A DNA stretch of 64,000 bases, from positions 6,358,770 through 6,422,769 of the forward strand of contig NC_085094.1 in assembly GCF_963422355.1 (NCBI RefSeq), read 5' to 3'. Source of the DNA: Corticium candelabrum (taxonomy: Eukaryota; Porifera; Homoscleromorpha; Homosclerophorida; Plakinidae). The notes beneath the pieces were generated by a model. That model was not told the origin of the DNA and did not search any database. It saw nothing but the letters and a program-made list of their open reading frames with translations. Below are positions 34,923 through 47,548 of this stretch, piece by piece; position 1 is the first letter of the stretch, and each line of letters begins with the position of its first letter. The position numbers and the translations under genes were made by a program.

Positions 34923-37900
34923 CTACTCAAGTTTGTGGCAGCCCACCACTCTGCTCAGAGAAAGAGTTTTGGGTTCACCATTCTTCAGAAGATCATCAGT
35001 CAACATGTCACTGGTAGCACAGCGTACGGTGACATCCTCTCTTTCAGATGAATACACAGTTTCACAGTTGCCACTGCAAGCAGGGAATTTCATCTCTGAT
35101 CTGCAGACTTTGTCTTGAAACTTATGTTTCCAACGTTTCTGCAAGATTGAGCACTCTGGATGGATGTCGAACTCTGCACAAAAATATAAAAATTCAAAAA
35201 AGAAAGAATAATAAACAAACATTCAGAGAGAAATCACAAAATACCATTATCACAGATTCTGGCTTCTCTTTGATCCAGACATGCGTTTTGCAGATAGCTG
35301 TAAGAAACCGTTCGTGTTCTGAACTGTTCGTTGCCTTTGCACTCACTCCAGTTGCTCCAGAGGTCATACTTACAACCTAATTCACAAGAAACAAAACTGA
35401 ATAAGCAATCAGTCTATAGTACTCTTTAATAATTTGACCATAAATGGAGACAGTTTCCATCTTGGCAGCCAGGACATAGGCCTTCACGACTGGCTTAACC
35501 TCACGTCCCAACGACTTCTCATGAACACAAGCATCATAAAATGGTGTAATATTGACGACATGATAGCCATCAGCTAGAACTTCATTGAACAACTTGGTAC
35601 AAAACTGAAGTGTGTCTGGCATGACAGTTGGTGTTATGGTGACTGGGGTTCTCACTAGTGCGGGTTCTTTTGTGCACTGACTTTTTGGTACAATCCAGCT
35701 TTGAGTAAATGCCTCAAGAGAAGGAGCCAACTTCCAAGACGGTGTTCTCATTTCATCATCGTATGTTCCAGTAGAGTTGGCATTGCCACAAAGTCCAGCT
35801 ACCTGGTTGCTGTACAATCGATCAATTGAGATAACAAAGTCACCTCTGTTGTAGTATACATCAAGTCCAGCAAATGCATTAAAATAGACATAGCGTTGTG
35901 TGCCGTGTGTCACTGTACGTACGTCTACTACATGCTGGAGAGTATATGGGAGAGATTTCCAGACACCGTCTACCTTCAACTGAGTGCTGTCAGGTGTAAG
36001 TTCATATACGTTGCCATTGATGTAAACTTTAACAACAGTATCATGAATGGTGATGGCAAATGTGTCATTGAGATGCCTGTGCCGCGCCAATACATACTCA
36101 CAAGATGGACTGAGATTGTATGTGTACTTCAAGCCATCAAATGTGATAAAGTGGTTCTTGAAAACTTGACACACAGCTAAGAATGTACGCAAACCTGACT
36201 ATAGTGACAACTCATAAGTATAATGATATGTAAACTCACGATTGAAAATTGGGAATGAAAGGTTGACGCTTCCATAGATCTTATCAAGATTCAAAAACCT
36301 CATTTCTGGGATTCTAAACAAACTGGACTCGATGGTAGCATTGACTTTCAATCCGTCTATAGTGCCATTGACAAAAACAAAATGCTCCTGACTTCCTTCA
36401 ACGTAACCTTTAGCAAATAGCTTCCAAAACTTCTTCTGCTTGAGAGAGCCATTGGTAAAGATTTCAAACTCTGGCAACCTGATGAGAGCACTCATTGTGT
36501 CATTATATCGCCTGTGCATGGCAGTGGCATAGAAGTATGTACGATTGAATTTGGAAATGCCAGTTAAGTTTGAAAAGGTTGTGTTGATGGAAAGTTTGCC
36601 TTCAAAGGCAGATGGGTAGAAGACTTCAGAAGTGATATTGAACGAACTGCTGGCATTGACTGGAAGACTGGACAATGACCAGTTGAACATACTTGTCCAT
36701 TTATCAGAACCAAGAGCAGCAAACTCCATCAACTTATCAAAACCAAGCATCCAGCCCAGTGATGAATCATTCCACCACAGTGATGAATTGATCCACTTGT
36801 TAGATCCGACTCCTGTCAAACTTGTGTTAATTTGACCGCTGGCCCAACTCATTTCTGTCTCATTCCACACTGTAAAATTGAGCTTCCTTACTGTCTGGTT
36901 AAAGTTCATCAAAATAACTGTGAAATTGGCTGGTCCAGAGAGAGGAAACAGGGGAGCCATTGGAAGCATGCTAGTGTTGGGGTAACTGATATTAGAGAAA
37001 ACATCAATGCCTACAAAGTCAGCACCAATAGGTTCATAGATCTGAGTCTAGAAACCAATAAAGATCAAGACATCATTACTATAATCAACAACATGCTGCA
37101 AAATGACATCATACGTTGTTTCTTGTTTCAACACCAAGTATATACCACTGACCATCCACTTCAGCAAATGGTGTGTAGCTGCAAAGATACATTATAATGA
37201 ATTGTAACCGTACATCATAAAACATGTATGAACATCAAACCTGGAATTTAGAAGCCATAATTCGTGGGGTGTTTCAAGAATCTCAATGCTTGTAGTATAG
37301 TTAGTAAATGCTTTGGCTTCTATACGTTGTGTGAAGTTGGATGTTGCGTTAGCAAAGAAACCAAGCTTTGGCTGATAATCATATGCATCCAGTACAAATT
37401 CAACATCCATTGCAACAGAGAACCTATAAAACAAGGTATATCAATAGCAGTGCAACTAAGCCCACAAACAAAATCTTGCTTTGGTGTAATTTCTCCATAT
37501 ATGTTGACCATCTTTTCCTCCTCGTAACCGAACAATTTCTGGATCCACGTGGGAAGAGAATCATAAATTGGATGCTCAGTTTTATAGGTGACAATACTTC
37601 CTGCATCGAGCTGCAAGTATCCAGTTGCTTTGCTATCCAGATACAGCGGCATACCAAGAATTGTTGGAATGACAGTCTTAATATCCAACAACGATGCAGC
37701 CTTGGTAAAGTTGAAAGTTTCGTTCCACAAAGACACTTCTCCCTTATTCAAGTAGTCATAAATGTAACCCTTCCTCCAATGTTGAATAAACTCCATTGAT
37801 TTGGAAATAAATGAACTATAAGTGAGTTTTTCAAACATGGCTTCAGTGATAAGACTGCGTAGTTTGGTAATGTCAGCATCATTGTACAAGTGTTCCATGA

Positions 37901-40900
37901 TCTCATCTTCCTCAATCTGTTCCCATAGCAACTCCTGTCCAAGAAATTTCAGGTAACCAGCTGCAGATACATTGTGTCTTGGTCTGTCATAATCAAAGTC
38001 ATCCTGTATATCAAACCAAAGCAATGAAATTCAAAGTTTGAATGTTGTACATTTTCGAACTTAAATACACATACATGTCTTGCAAGGCCACTGATATTGC
38101 TCTTGCGTGTGCCTCTCAAAATGTAGCCAGTGGGGCCAAATACATGGCGAATCAGTTCCTCAATACCAGACGCACGGAAACCAGTCTGTAACAAAAACAA
38201 CAGAAATTAAATCAAGCCATGTTAAGTAAACACATTTATGATCAATATACTCACCTCAAATACATCAAATTCATAACCAAACATGCTGGCTTTCACCTTC
38301 ATTGAAGAAGCACGTGGAATGTAGCTGGAATCCTTATAAACTGATGTAATTGTCACACCAGCTCCCATCACATCGCGAGGTAGAGGACGAGTCATTGGAA
38401 GGTCAGCTGTACCAAGTAGAATCAAGATACACATCAGTACAAGTCATACATTCAGATAAGATGAACAATACCAAGAGAGGCATAGCCACGAATGGACTTC
38501 GACTGTGAGTAACTCATGTCAGCAGATTCACAAATGGGAAACACATCAGCTGATTTCCAAAGATAGTATACAGCCTCACGACTGCAAACAAAAAGCTAGT
38601 CATCCAAATAATTCCAAATTTTATACAGTTCTCTGTTATACCGTTTTCGAAGTGACGTATCTCGAGCGTGGATCAAGCTCTGTGCATAGCTGCAAACATA
38701 GCTCTTGATATTTTCACTCTTTTCAGTCAACATGGAATTCCTAAACTTCATCATTAGATCACGAGGGACAGTGTAGCGACTGTTGATAGTGTGTATAAAT
38801 GTATTGAAGGCTGCAATACGAAGCTCTTCATCCTCAGATGTATTCATATACAAGTCAAACGCATACCATCGAACCTATGACCAGAAAGTGAATAATAGAA
38901 ATCACCCCACCACTTGAACAACTGCTCACCAACTCAGGTGCTCTTATAGAGGTTTCCTTCAATGCATAAAGAGCTTGGATTCGACCTTCTACAAGTAGTT
39001 TCATATTGGTAACAGCTTTCTTGAGTTCAGTAATTGCAGTTGGAATTCTTGCATTCTTGAGAGCTTTAATGGCATGTATAGCCAGTTTGTATGGCTTTCT
39101 GTATGTCTTGTTCTGAAGGTCAGAAAGATCAAATTCAACAGGAAGCTCAGCAATGGACTCCCTCATCGTATTGAGCAGAAGATCTGTTGCCTATATACAA
39201 AAAATAATTTACAATATTAACTGACTGCTACATACACCCATGCTATATGGCATTCAGCACACAGCAATGTAACATAAAGACGAACTAGATCAACAAAACA
39301 TTACTTTCTTGACTTCAAGTCTGCATTTGTCCATTTCACTATGGTAGACTCGACCAAGAACTGTACCCAAGACAAGTATCATAGTCTCATTTTCTCTATT
39401 GTTGGTGACCAGTTTCTACACAATGTACAATTCTTATTGCTGGAACAAGACATTGTTATAAAATTCTCACCGTAGTATATAGAAGTAGATTACATGGATC
39501 AACATACTCCAGATGTGTAGCAGCCAAGCTAAGAGTGAGCTCCAACCTTCGAGACTTAATAAGTTGGAAGTCTTTAGTTAACTCAACAATCATTTCCACT
39601 GCTGGATCAGTTTGAACAAACATCAGAGCATCCAAAAAGAACTCACTTCAAACACAAAAACAAGACATTGACATGAAATATGGTAAACTATACCACAACC
39701 ATCTTACTGCTTCAAATGTATATTCTTCTGAAACAAAAATTTCATTTCCTTAATATCACGCTGGTATTTTTTCATCTTTTCTTGTGCTTCTGGTTTATAG
39801 TACTCATTTCTCAGGTTCAAAAGTTCATCTCTGTTCAGCTGGCGCATGTAGTCAATTACTTTCATGAATACAAGAGGAACAGCGTGAGGTTGAACATCAG
39901 GCAAACTCTCGATGATTGTCCTTGCTTTTTCATATCGAGATACAGTATCACGATCTGGAAACTTGGCTTGACAGTCAAATCTCAAGTCAAACAAACGGCC
40001 AGAGGTTGTAACTAAACAAATTTATCACTTAGGACTCAGTCATAACGTTACAAATCTATAATTTGTACATTTCTGCTCGCACTCGAGATCAGCTGTCTTC
40101 AGTAACACAAGCGTTTGTCTACAGAATTGGAACAACTTGTCATAAGACATCAGTGTAATATAATGTCTTTGTGTAACCAACCTAAGAGTGCTGGTGATGC
40201 GCCCAGCCTCCTTGCTGAGTGGAGCCAATTCCTCATATTGAGTCACATTCGCATAAGTAAAGTAGTCTTCATCATTTAAAAATTTGTATTCAGCTGTCAT
40301 TCGACCAACAGCGAACTTTGCTTCCTGGTCCTGCAGAAATTAACAAGTTGCAATAGCATCAATAACCCATTCCTACAAGAAGTAATATTGAACGCACTAT
40401 GGTGGGAGTAAATATGAGTGAAGGCCTGTTCAAGTAGGTACATCGTTGACATTTGGTTGTATCTCGACTCTTCAATACATATGTTTCACTTCCTGTGTGA
40501 TACTCTCTGACATCAGTCCAACAATCGCCCAGAACATCAACCTACATAATAATCATAGGGTGACATCACTGATAATATCTAAAGTGGCTAATGAATCAGC
40601 TGAGGTGATAAGTAATTAAATCATCAAATTTCACCTCACCTCTTCAACTGTTTCGATGTCATCCCAACCCTTAGTGGTAGCTTGCCCAGCACTGAGAATA
40701 CCTCGTTTTACATTGAGAATATAATCAGGCTCCTCTTCATGAGGATGTAAAGCATAGATTTGACCATTTTTCCTTTCAAATAGCAATGGATACATCTTCA
40801 GCGCTTCACACAGTTTTGTTGAAGGTTGAACAGTCATTGTTGGTATTGCAAAGCTGCTACAGTCTGTAACCTACACACAAAGACCATGGCAAATGAGAAA

Positions 40901-41308
40901 TATCTGACACAAAAGAATTCGATCTTTACCTTCAATTCCATCACGTTAGACCCATCCAGTGTCCTCACACGCAAGTTCATCTCCATCCTTACACCTGGTT
41001 GAAAAGGTGATGTACCAGGAATGCCTTGTAATGCCTCAGAAACATAAGAATAGTAGAGTTCGCGCCCTGCAGCAAAACACAAATATTATCACCACAGTAC
41101 ACCTGTACACTTAAGTGACCACAGTTATAATCATGACATAGACAAATCATTTACCTGTATTGCAAGGTCGTGGAGCTGCACCAGTAATGCAACAACAAAA
41201 AATCAAAGAAACAAGCAAGTCAAAGAGCCAGTAAGCATTCATTGACTAAAAAGTTTTATTACTTGCATAAGTCAATGTGACCAACAAAGCAAACGCTAGA
41301 ATCCTCAT
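34923..41308 (-). CDS. LLTP-4: vitellogenin/apolipophorin-like protein with vWD, TSP1 and cysteine-rich C terminus
   Basis: Signal peptide MRILAFALLVTLTYA (41263-41308); second exon 41155-41175. LPD_N exons run down to about 37.2 kb: beta barrel (DQEAKFAVGRMTAEY), helical repeats (YVCSYAQSLIHARD) and sheet region (GMPLYLDSKATGY). An exon at about 36.24-37.05 kb encodes a sequon-rich beta-sheet region (FPLSGPANFTV). The next (about 35.38-36.18 kb) encodes a full von Willebrand type D domain (VCQVFKNHFITFDGLKYTY; GLCGNANSTG). Then comes a TSP1 repeat (about 35.24-35.37 kb, YDLWSNWSEC with RTRTV). The last exon (34923 to about 35174) holds a six-cysteine end module (FPACSGNC; VVGCHKLE). Total length is roughly 1,600-1,700 residues. 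This full layout, shared with LLTP-5, is probably ancestral for the array. Whether it serves as yolk protein or lipid carrier cannot be told from sequence. Confidence 0.9.
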
Positions 41309-44300
41309 CTTGTCCAAGTCTGAATCGATGTTGACTCCACAAGGATTTGATGAGAATGAGGCTGTGATCAAAGACTTGGTTGTTTAATCAAAATCTGTTG
41401 ATGCTCATAAGGTACCGTCCTACGTCATTGATCACTTGATAACATTGTTCTCTCTAAGATCAATCAAACATAATTTTGTAGTTGTGTCAGACCACTCAAC
41501 CTACACTTGTGAGAGACTCATAACCCATGACCTTTACACAGCATCTACTTAAACCATAATAAATTAAATTTGCAATTCATTATCTTTGTCTATAAGATCA
41601 GCTCCAGTTAACTGATCATGATGTATGCACATAATTTACCGTATGTGATTGATACAGAACTGAGAACCGTTTGTTAGTATATATAAGCACTTGTAATACC
41701 AATGCCTAATGTAAACCATTTTTAATCTGTTGCTGTCTAAACTAATTCATATTTGTATTTCTTGAAAGCAAGTGAATAATGCAACAACAGTTTGCTACTA
41801 TTCATACTCAAATCTCTACGTAGAAAGACAAGTGAAATAGATATCATGCAAATGCTACATAGTCCATCAAATATAGATATTACTTAGCTTTGTTTCTCAT
41901 GCACATCGACCACCCAAACTGAGGTAAGAAGATTCACTACAGATAGTCGATTGACTGCACTAGTCCTGTTTGTAATAATGAGTAAACTCACCATCATATA
42001 AGGAGCCTGATAATATATTCATTGCAGCCAAATAGGAATGATGGATCACTTCTTGTGCCCATGACATAAGATCATCCACCAAGACGAGCTGACGTTTGGT
42101 ATTGCAACAAAATCCAAATGAATGGTCATAACATAATGTTTGTTTCTCTCAACTGATATAGCTAACTTTGGAGGATTTCAAGAGCACATCTGCAATTAAG
42201 TTAAAAGGCAGCTTTAGACAAAAACGAATGAGCTAGTGTTATCTGGATTAAAATCAAAATTAAAATAAGAAAATTAAGGCAAAGTTTGATCAACCTCAGA
42301 TCTGCAGCTGTTAGAAGATTGCATGCATATAACTGACAGACATGCTACAAAACTTGAAAACAACATATATACTTCACCATCACATCAACTGCAAACCAGA
42401 CAACTTCCACTGGTGCACCCTCTTCAACAAACAAACAAGCAAACAGACAAACAGACTGAACAGCAAAGCAAACTACAACACAAAAAGACAAAAACTTACA
42501 TACATACTTAAACAAAGGCAAATAAACACACAAACAGACACCGTCTTTCCGTTCTAAAAAAATTGACCCATCTCAACCTTTTCTACTAGATGGTCATAAA
42601 AAGCAAACCAACAAATGTACACTACACTAAAACTTTGTTAGAAATCTATTCTGTACTTTGTCAAACAGAAACTTATAACTGACAGATTTGATTAGTTCCA
42701 TAAAATTGAATTGGGCTTTTGCCATTTCTCTCTGTCCCAAGCAGCTCAGTTGCCAGCATCAATTCAACAGTTTTAAAGTTTCATTTACGATTCTCTTGTA
42801 AGCAGATAAACATCTGTTGTGCAAAAAAGAAATTAACAATAAGACTTGTGCTGAGTGTGTCCTACTCTCTCAATCTTGCTAGCTTATCTGACTCCAGTAC
42901 CTTAACAACAGATAAATAATACAAGAATAATAACAGCATGTCTTACATTTGAAGGAGGAGATTGTGATCCTACTAGACTAATGTTATGAATGATACAGAA
43001 AACACCAATTTTCGCAAATGATCTAACAACTTGCCTTGTTATGTAACACTCACAATGGATCTGCCTACATGACTGCCACCTTGTCAGCAACAACTGAAAA
43101 TATCAGTCAATCAAAACAGCCACTTTATAAGCACCAAACGAGCGGGTCTGGTACACATTAAGAGACTAACAGGTTGTCAGTATCTCCTGCTGATTATCGC
43201 AGTTGTAAACTTGACAACTTCTGCAGCCATGATAATCACTAGCTGATCAACTGCCAGCTATAACACCATCAAGGTGGTAAATGATTGAAGATCAATTTGA
43301 GACTGATAAACCTATCTCTGTCCATGCAGCTCATTGTTAACTAACCTGTGTAAAGAAATCAACAAACATTTTGCAAAAGCAGTTTTGAGAAGTACATTTT
43401 CATCTAACATGAGTTGCCTATTTCATTTACTACCCTAGCTCGCTCAATCAGATAAGCATTAATTAACGTCATTACGTTGGTACATGTAGGCAGCAGTAAA
43501 GGTGCAACAACTTTGAGTACAATTACCACAGCAAAAGACTACTGAACAAATCAGAGTACTGACTCACAGGCTTCAAATTAAAGGTGTATGTTACTCCAGA
43601 ATCCTCCATCAGTATACAAATATAGAGAAAAACTATAGTGCAACAAGTGAAAAGTCTGTTTATATAATACACCAGCAAATAGAAACTACAGCAATTAAAA
43701 AAAAAGACTCACTCTACCAAAAGGTAAATTCACGAAGCTAATTAATTAAGGTAATTATGAGATTCGTTTTCACAGGCATCATTACCTACTGTGTCGAGTG
43801 AACGTAAGTTACAAGACTGATAAACCAAACAGTTGTTCGTAAATCACGTACCTAGATGAGTACGTGCTGCACATATGCATGAGACAGTTGCAAATTAAAG
43901 TAGAAGAAAAATGAAATCTTGCGGTTGTACGTTCTAACGTACGTTGTACTGTACACTTTAGCTCTGACACGACAAACGGCTTTACAGACATACCAATGCG
44001 CATGCACAAACCAAAAATTCGATTCTCTCACCCACAGCGCGACACTTGTATACGGTCATCAGGGGAGAGTAACAGGCAGCGACGACTAGCTATGTGCTAC
44101 TTGCGCACAAACGCCCGGCAAACGTCCATAGCCGTATCTACGGCTCTGCACACGTCTACGCCTTGCGTAGCCAGACCTTTGCGCATACTTGTATGTAACA
44201 CTTGGCGAATTTTTTTTTGGAGCCCACTTTCTTTAGTACCCGGATAAACGTCCCGTATACGCTGTATTCTGCACGTGCCATAAGCCCGTCCTTCACGTGC

Positions 44301-44366
44301 CGGCTTTACGTATCCGCGCCAAATCCAGTCAAAAGTGCGTTTAGTCCCGCCTGTTTCTTTCGCGAC
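41309..44366. other. Spacer upstream of LLTP-4, no supported gene
   Basis: About 3 kb, AT-rich, with no exon-like frames. A TGACGTAG word (CRE-like) lies in the first 150 bases upstream of the LLTP-4 start. From about 43.9 kb the DNA becomes CpG-richer, ahead of the possible plus-strand gene at 44367. A GCGTAGCCAGACC word at about 44164 belongs to the dispersed hairpin repeat family. Confidence 0.5.
44200..44275. repeat. Left copy of a CpG-containing inverted repeat pair
   Basis: The segment running from GGCGAATTTTTTTTTGGAG through CCCGGATAAACGTCCCGTAT to TGCACGTG recurs in inverted orientation at about 47197-47266 with only a few differences. The two copies are about 2.9 kb apart and face inward. 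Confidence 0.8.
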
Positions 44367-44807
44367 ATGTTTGCCAAGTTTTCGAGCTCTTTTCTTACGA
44401 CATTCAAGGGCAGGTTAGACAGTGAAGCCGTACTTATGCACACGTACATGAGACTCAATCTGCACTCCATCACGTGCCTACTTCTTTTCAATGCATTTAG
44501 GTCCGCTAGACACCTAAACAGGCAAGATTGTACGAGACTGACCTTTCCCAAAGTGAGTCCAGAGAAGGGCCAGCTCATCACTGTGCCCAAAGCCACTCAC
44601 TTTAGCGACCCACACAGTAGCCCAATGATGGCCAGTGAGTCTGCCTGCAGAAATCTGGCTGGAAGAATCAATGAGCAGGCTGGAGACAACACTCAAGCCG
44701 GTGCATTTCTATTTGGCGTATTCAATCTTGAAGGAATTAGAGAGTTCCAAGCAATACATGAAGCCAAATCCATTGCCTCCCAGGTATATGTACGTGAATT
44801 TTACTAA
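44367..44807 (+). CDS. Possible small two-exon gene, unknown function
   Basis: I do not recognise this protein. A frame opens with MFAKFSSSFLTTFKGR, which resembles a mitochondrial targeting presequence (basic, Ser-rich, no acidic residues). An in-frame 87-bp stretch at 44414-44500 has intron-like ends (CAG|GTTAG; CATTTAG|GTCC), so it may be spliced out. The rest (TRLTFPKVSPEKGQLI, then MMASESACRNLAGRINEQAG, then GVFNLEGIREFQAIHEAK) has normal globular composition and ends at a stop at 44805-44807, or may splice at GCCTCCCAG|GTATAT (44781). It lies in the CpG-richer part of the LLTP-5/LLTP-4 spacer, divergent to LLTP-4. It could be a chance frame. Confidence 0.35.
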   Translation: MFAKFSSSFLTTFKGRLDSEAVLMHTYMRLNLHSITCLLLFNAFRSARHLNRQDCTRLTFPKVSPEKGQLITVPKATHFSDPHSSPMMASESACRNLAGRINEQAGDNTQAGAFLFGVFNLEGIREFQAIHEAKSIASQVYVREFY

Positions 44808-45904
44808 CTAACCGGATTTCGCTAAAGCACACTTGAAGCAGTGTGCAAGAGTTACTAAATGCAACATTGTACACACACAACTACAAACTGGTTGTTATTT
44901 GACTTGCTACTCAGTACTGATATGCCACAGATTGTTATCAGTGCTCAGTATACACTAGCTTATTATACATGTGGTGTGTGTGTATGTGTGTGTGTCTGTG
45001 TCTGTGTCTGTGTATTTATATTATTATATCCAACCGGTAATGACTATAACTGGTTAGAATTGAATTATACAGCATCGTAAACTGGTAAACAAATGTCACA
45101 GCTGTTGCACTAGCAGCTTGAATAGTGGCATGATTTTGCTGGACACTACTTTGACATGCCATTCATTGATCCAACCTTCCAAATATATGCAATCTTCTTC
45201 ACATGTCCTACACACAATGCAAAACATTAAGCATAGCATTTCTTCAGTAAAATTTTTCATTTAATTAATCAATTAATTAAAAGACTGTACAGTACATGAA
45301 CTGGTTACTTGTACAGTGTAATGACATGGACCACACTCGCTGAACCATTGATTTTCAAGGGACCAATATATATGGACATTTGTTGCTGTCCAGAACACCA
45401 CAGAAAAGTATAGCTGCACCATTCTTGCAGCACTGGCTGTTAAAGGCAAAACATACATACACGCTTGCACTGGAAAATGTACAAAAACCCTTTTTTGCTA
45501 AAGTTTCACTGATAAAACAGTTTTACTTATTCTCCAATAACTGATAATCTAGACCAATACAAGCCGATACCGATCGATACACGTAGCCAATCCAATATTT
45601 CACGATTATCTGTAATATTGACAACTTAATTAGTTAACATTGAGTCATATTTGTGGTATCGTAGGTCTTGTGCCCTGCCACAAGAAATAAACTTATTCCA
45701 AAAATTACAGAGGCAAATTGCAGTCCTCTCTCAAGTGAAAGTGTTCCTAGAATGAGATCTCTTCTTTAGCTTCAAATTCATCACGAGGTGACCCTCACAC
45801 GCCAACCATACCTCTACACATGCACATCCTCATTCTGTATTATTGGCTGCAACCAAACCATGTATCGTATACATCTAAAGTATATGTAAAGAATGTAAAG
45901 CATA

Positions 45905-46680
45905 CTTCACTTTTCCACATTTATTTAATACTTAATTTTAAAGATTGAGAATTTTTTTGAATAATCTGAGGTGTGTTGGGTTTGATAGTTTATGCAACAT
46001 GTAAAATTATACCTAAAATCATATTTGTCTGTAAATTTACAGTTTGATAATGATTTCTAAAGCCTACATTGATTGATTTATACAGTCTATTTATATCTAG
46101 TCAATATGATCTTATACGGCCAGTCAATATTGATTGATATACACAGTCAATATTGGTTGATATAGTAAGACTATTACTGCTCGCTCCTTCATTTTAGTTC
46201 TCGTTTGAATTCCTTGTTATCTACAAGCAGTGCATTCACTGGTTGCATCATGGGGTTTTATCCATAAAAAGTCTATGTCCACACTAAAGAACAAGGTCAC
46301 CAAAATAATCCATGTTTCCACACGTAGGTCTTGCTGCTTCTTGACTAACTTGAAATAGAGAATGTCAGTCTTTGAAACAAGGTTAAGCTCAACACTATTG
46401 CTAATGTATATATCAATCAATATTTACTGTACAGTATACATCAATCAATATTGCCTGTATACAATAATATTGACTATATATAAATTGGCAGTATAAATCA
46501 ATCAATGTAGGCTGTATAAATCATTATCAAACTGCAAATTAACAGACAAATGATTGAAACTAAATTTTAGATGTTGAATTAATTAACTATCAAACCCAGC
46601 ACACACCAGCACATGTCAAATTATTCTAAAAATTTCTCTAAATTCTTTAAATTAAATATTAAGCAAATGTGACCGTTTCT
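45905..46680. repeat. Degenerate long inverted repeat
   Basis: Left arm about 45905-46165 and right arm about 46405-46680 are reverse complements at moderate identity. Shared blocks include GGGTTTGATAGTT, CAGTTTGATAATGATTT and CCTACATTGATTGATTTATA. Several CAATATTGATTGATATA units repeat at the inner ends. It is probably an old foldback element. Confidence 0.65.
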
Positions 46681-47196
46681 GAGTTATGGGCAGTGTCCGG
46701 TCCCAAGCTGCCCGGATAAGGGGAGTTTTGAGTGTACAATGTAAGGTATAGATTACGTGTAAGCCCATGCAATGTTCCTAAAGAGCTAAAAAGTTAATCT
46801 ATGTCTACGTGACTATACGTACCGTAGTCTAGCTACTAGTAGTTTGCATATTTTAATAGATTGCTAACTGTATTACGTGTCCACCAGTTTGAAGAGGTCT
46901 CTGGTTGAACAGCTGAAAGTTGGAACAGCTCCTTTTGCGATGCAAGTGCACTGACGCAGATTTCTGCTGAATTATGAACTAAGAAAAATAAGTATCACAA
47001 CGTAAGGTAGACGAAACGTCTAGCCTACCTGCTATAGCTACTTTGTGCGCATGTGCTTTGATGGCCCCCGAGTTCGAAAATTACGACGCAGCTACTGCTT
47101 CAGCAACGTCAATGGTGTGGCGTCGCAAGGTGCGCAGTAGTCAACGAATGCAAACAACAATACAACCATGTCACGTTCCTTCTGCCAACGTCACGT

Positions 47197-47266
47197 GCAG
47201 ATTACAGCGTATACGGGACGTTTATCCGGGCACTAAAGAAAGTGGGCCCAAAAAAAAAATTCGCAC
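47197..47266. repeat. Right copy of the CpG-containing inverted repeat pair
   Basis: Reverse complement of 44200-44275, including ATACGGGACGTTTATCCGGG and a run of nine or ten A. Together they may be termini of a 3-kb insertion or remnants of an inverted duplication. Confidence 0.8.
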
Positions 47267-47548
47267 ACAGTTACCGTACCTTGCTAGACTGACTAATTCG
47301 TCTGTCTTTGCTGATGAAGTACTTTCTTGATGTCAAGGTATACGTTTTGCAGTGTAGACGTCAGAGGAGGAATTGGAATGTCAGTGCTAGAGCGTACACG
47401 TAGCGATCAGATGCTTCATGATTCTATTGCTATCATTGCCACGCTACAATTACTAGTAGACTCATCACAAATGCAATTTGTGATCTGCTTAAACAAAAAA
47501 TTAAGTCTCAAAATCAGCTGCAGTCTATAGTCAGAGTACAACAAATCT

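Larger units (their letters stand above)
44808..47548. other. Spacer downstream of LLTP-5
   Basis: Contains a short TGTGTC repeat (about 44965-45015), an old inverted repeat (45905-46680) and the right copy of the CpG-containing inverted pair (47197-47266). A CCCGGATAAGGGGAGTTTTGA word near 46.72 kb looks like the end of a Tc1/pogo-type element, but no matching other end was found. A short plus-strand frame (47043-47330) overlaps the repeat copy and is not believed. Confidence 0.5.

Noticed and set aside
47043-47330. Plus-strand frame of about 95 residues
   Set aside because: It overlaps the inverted repeat copy and has no recognisable domain or good splice sites.
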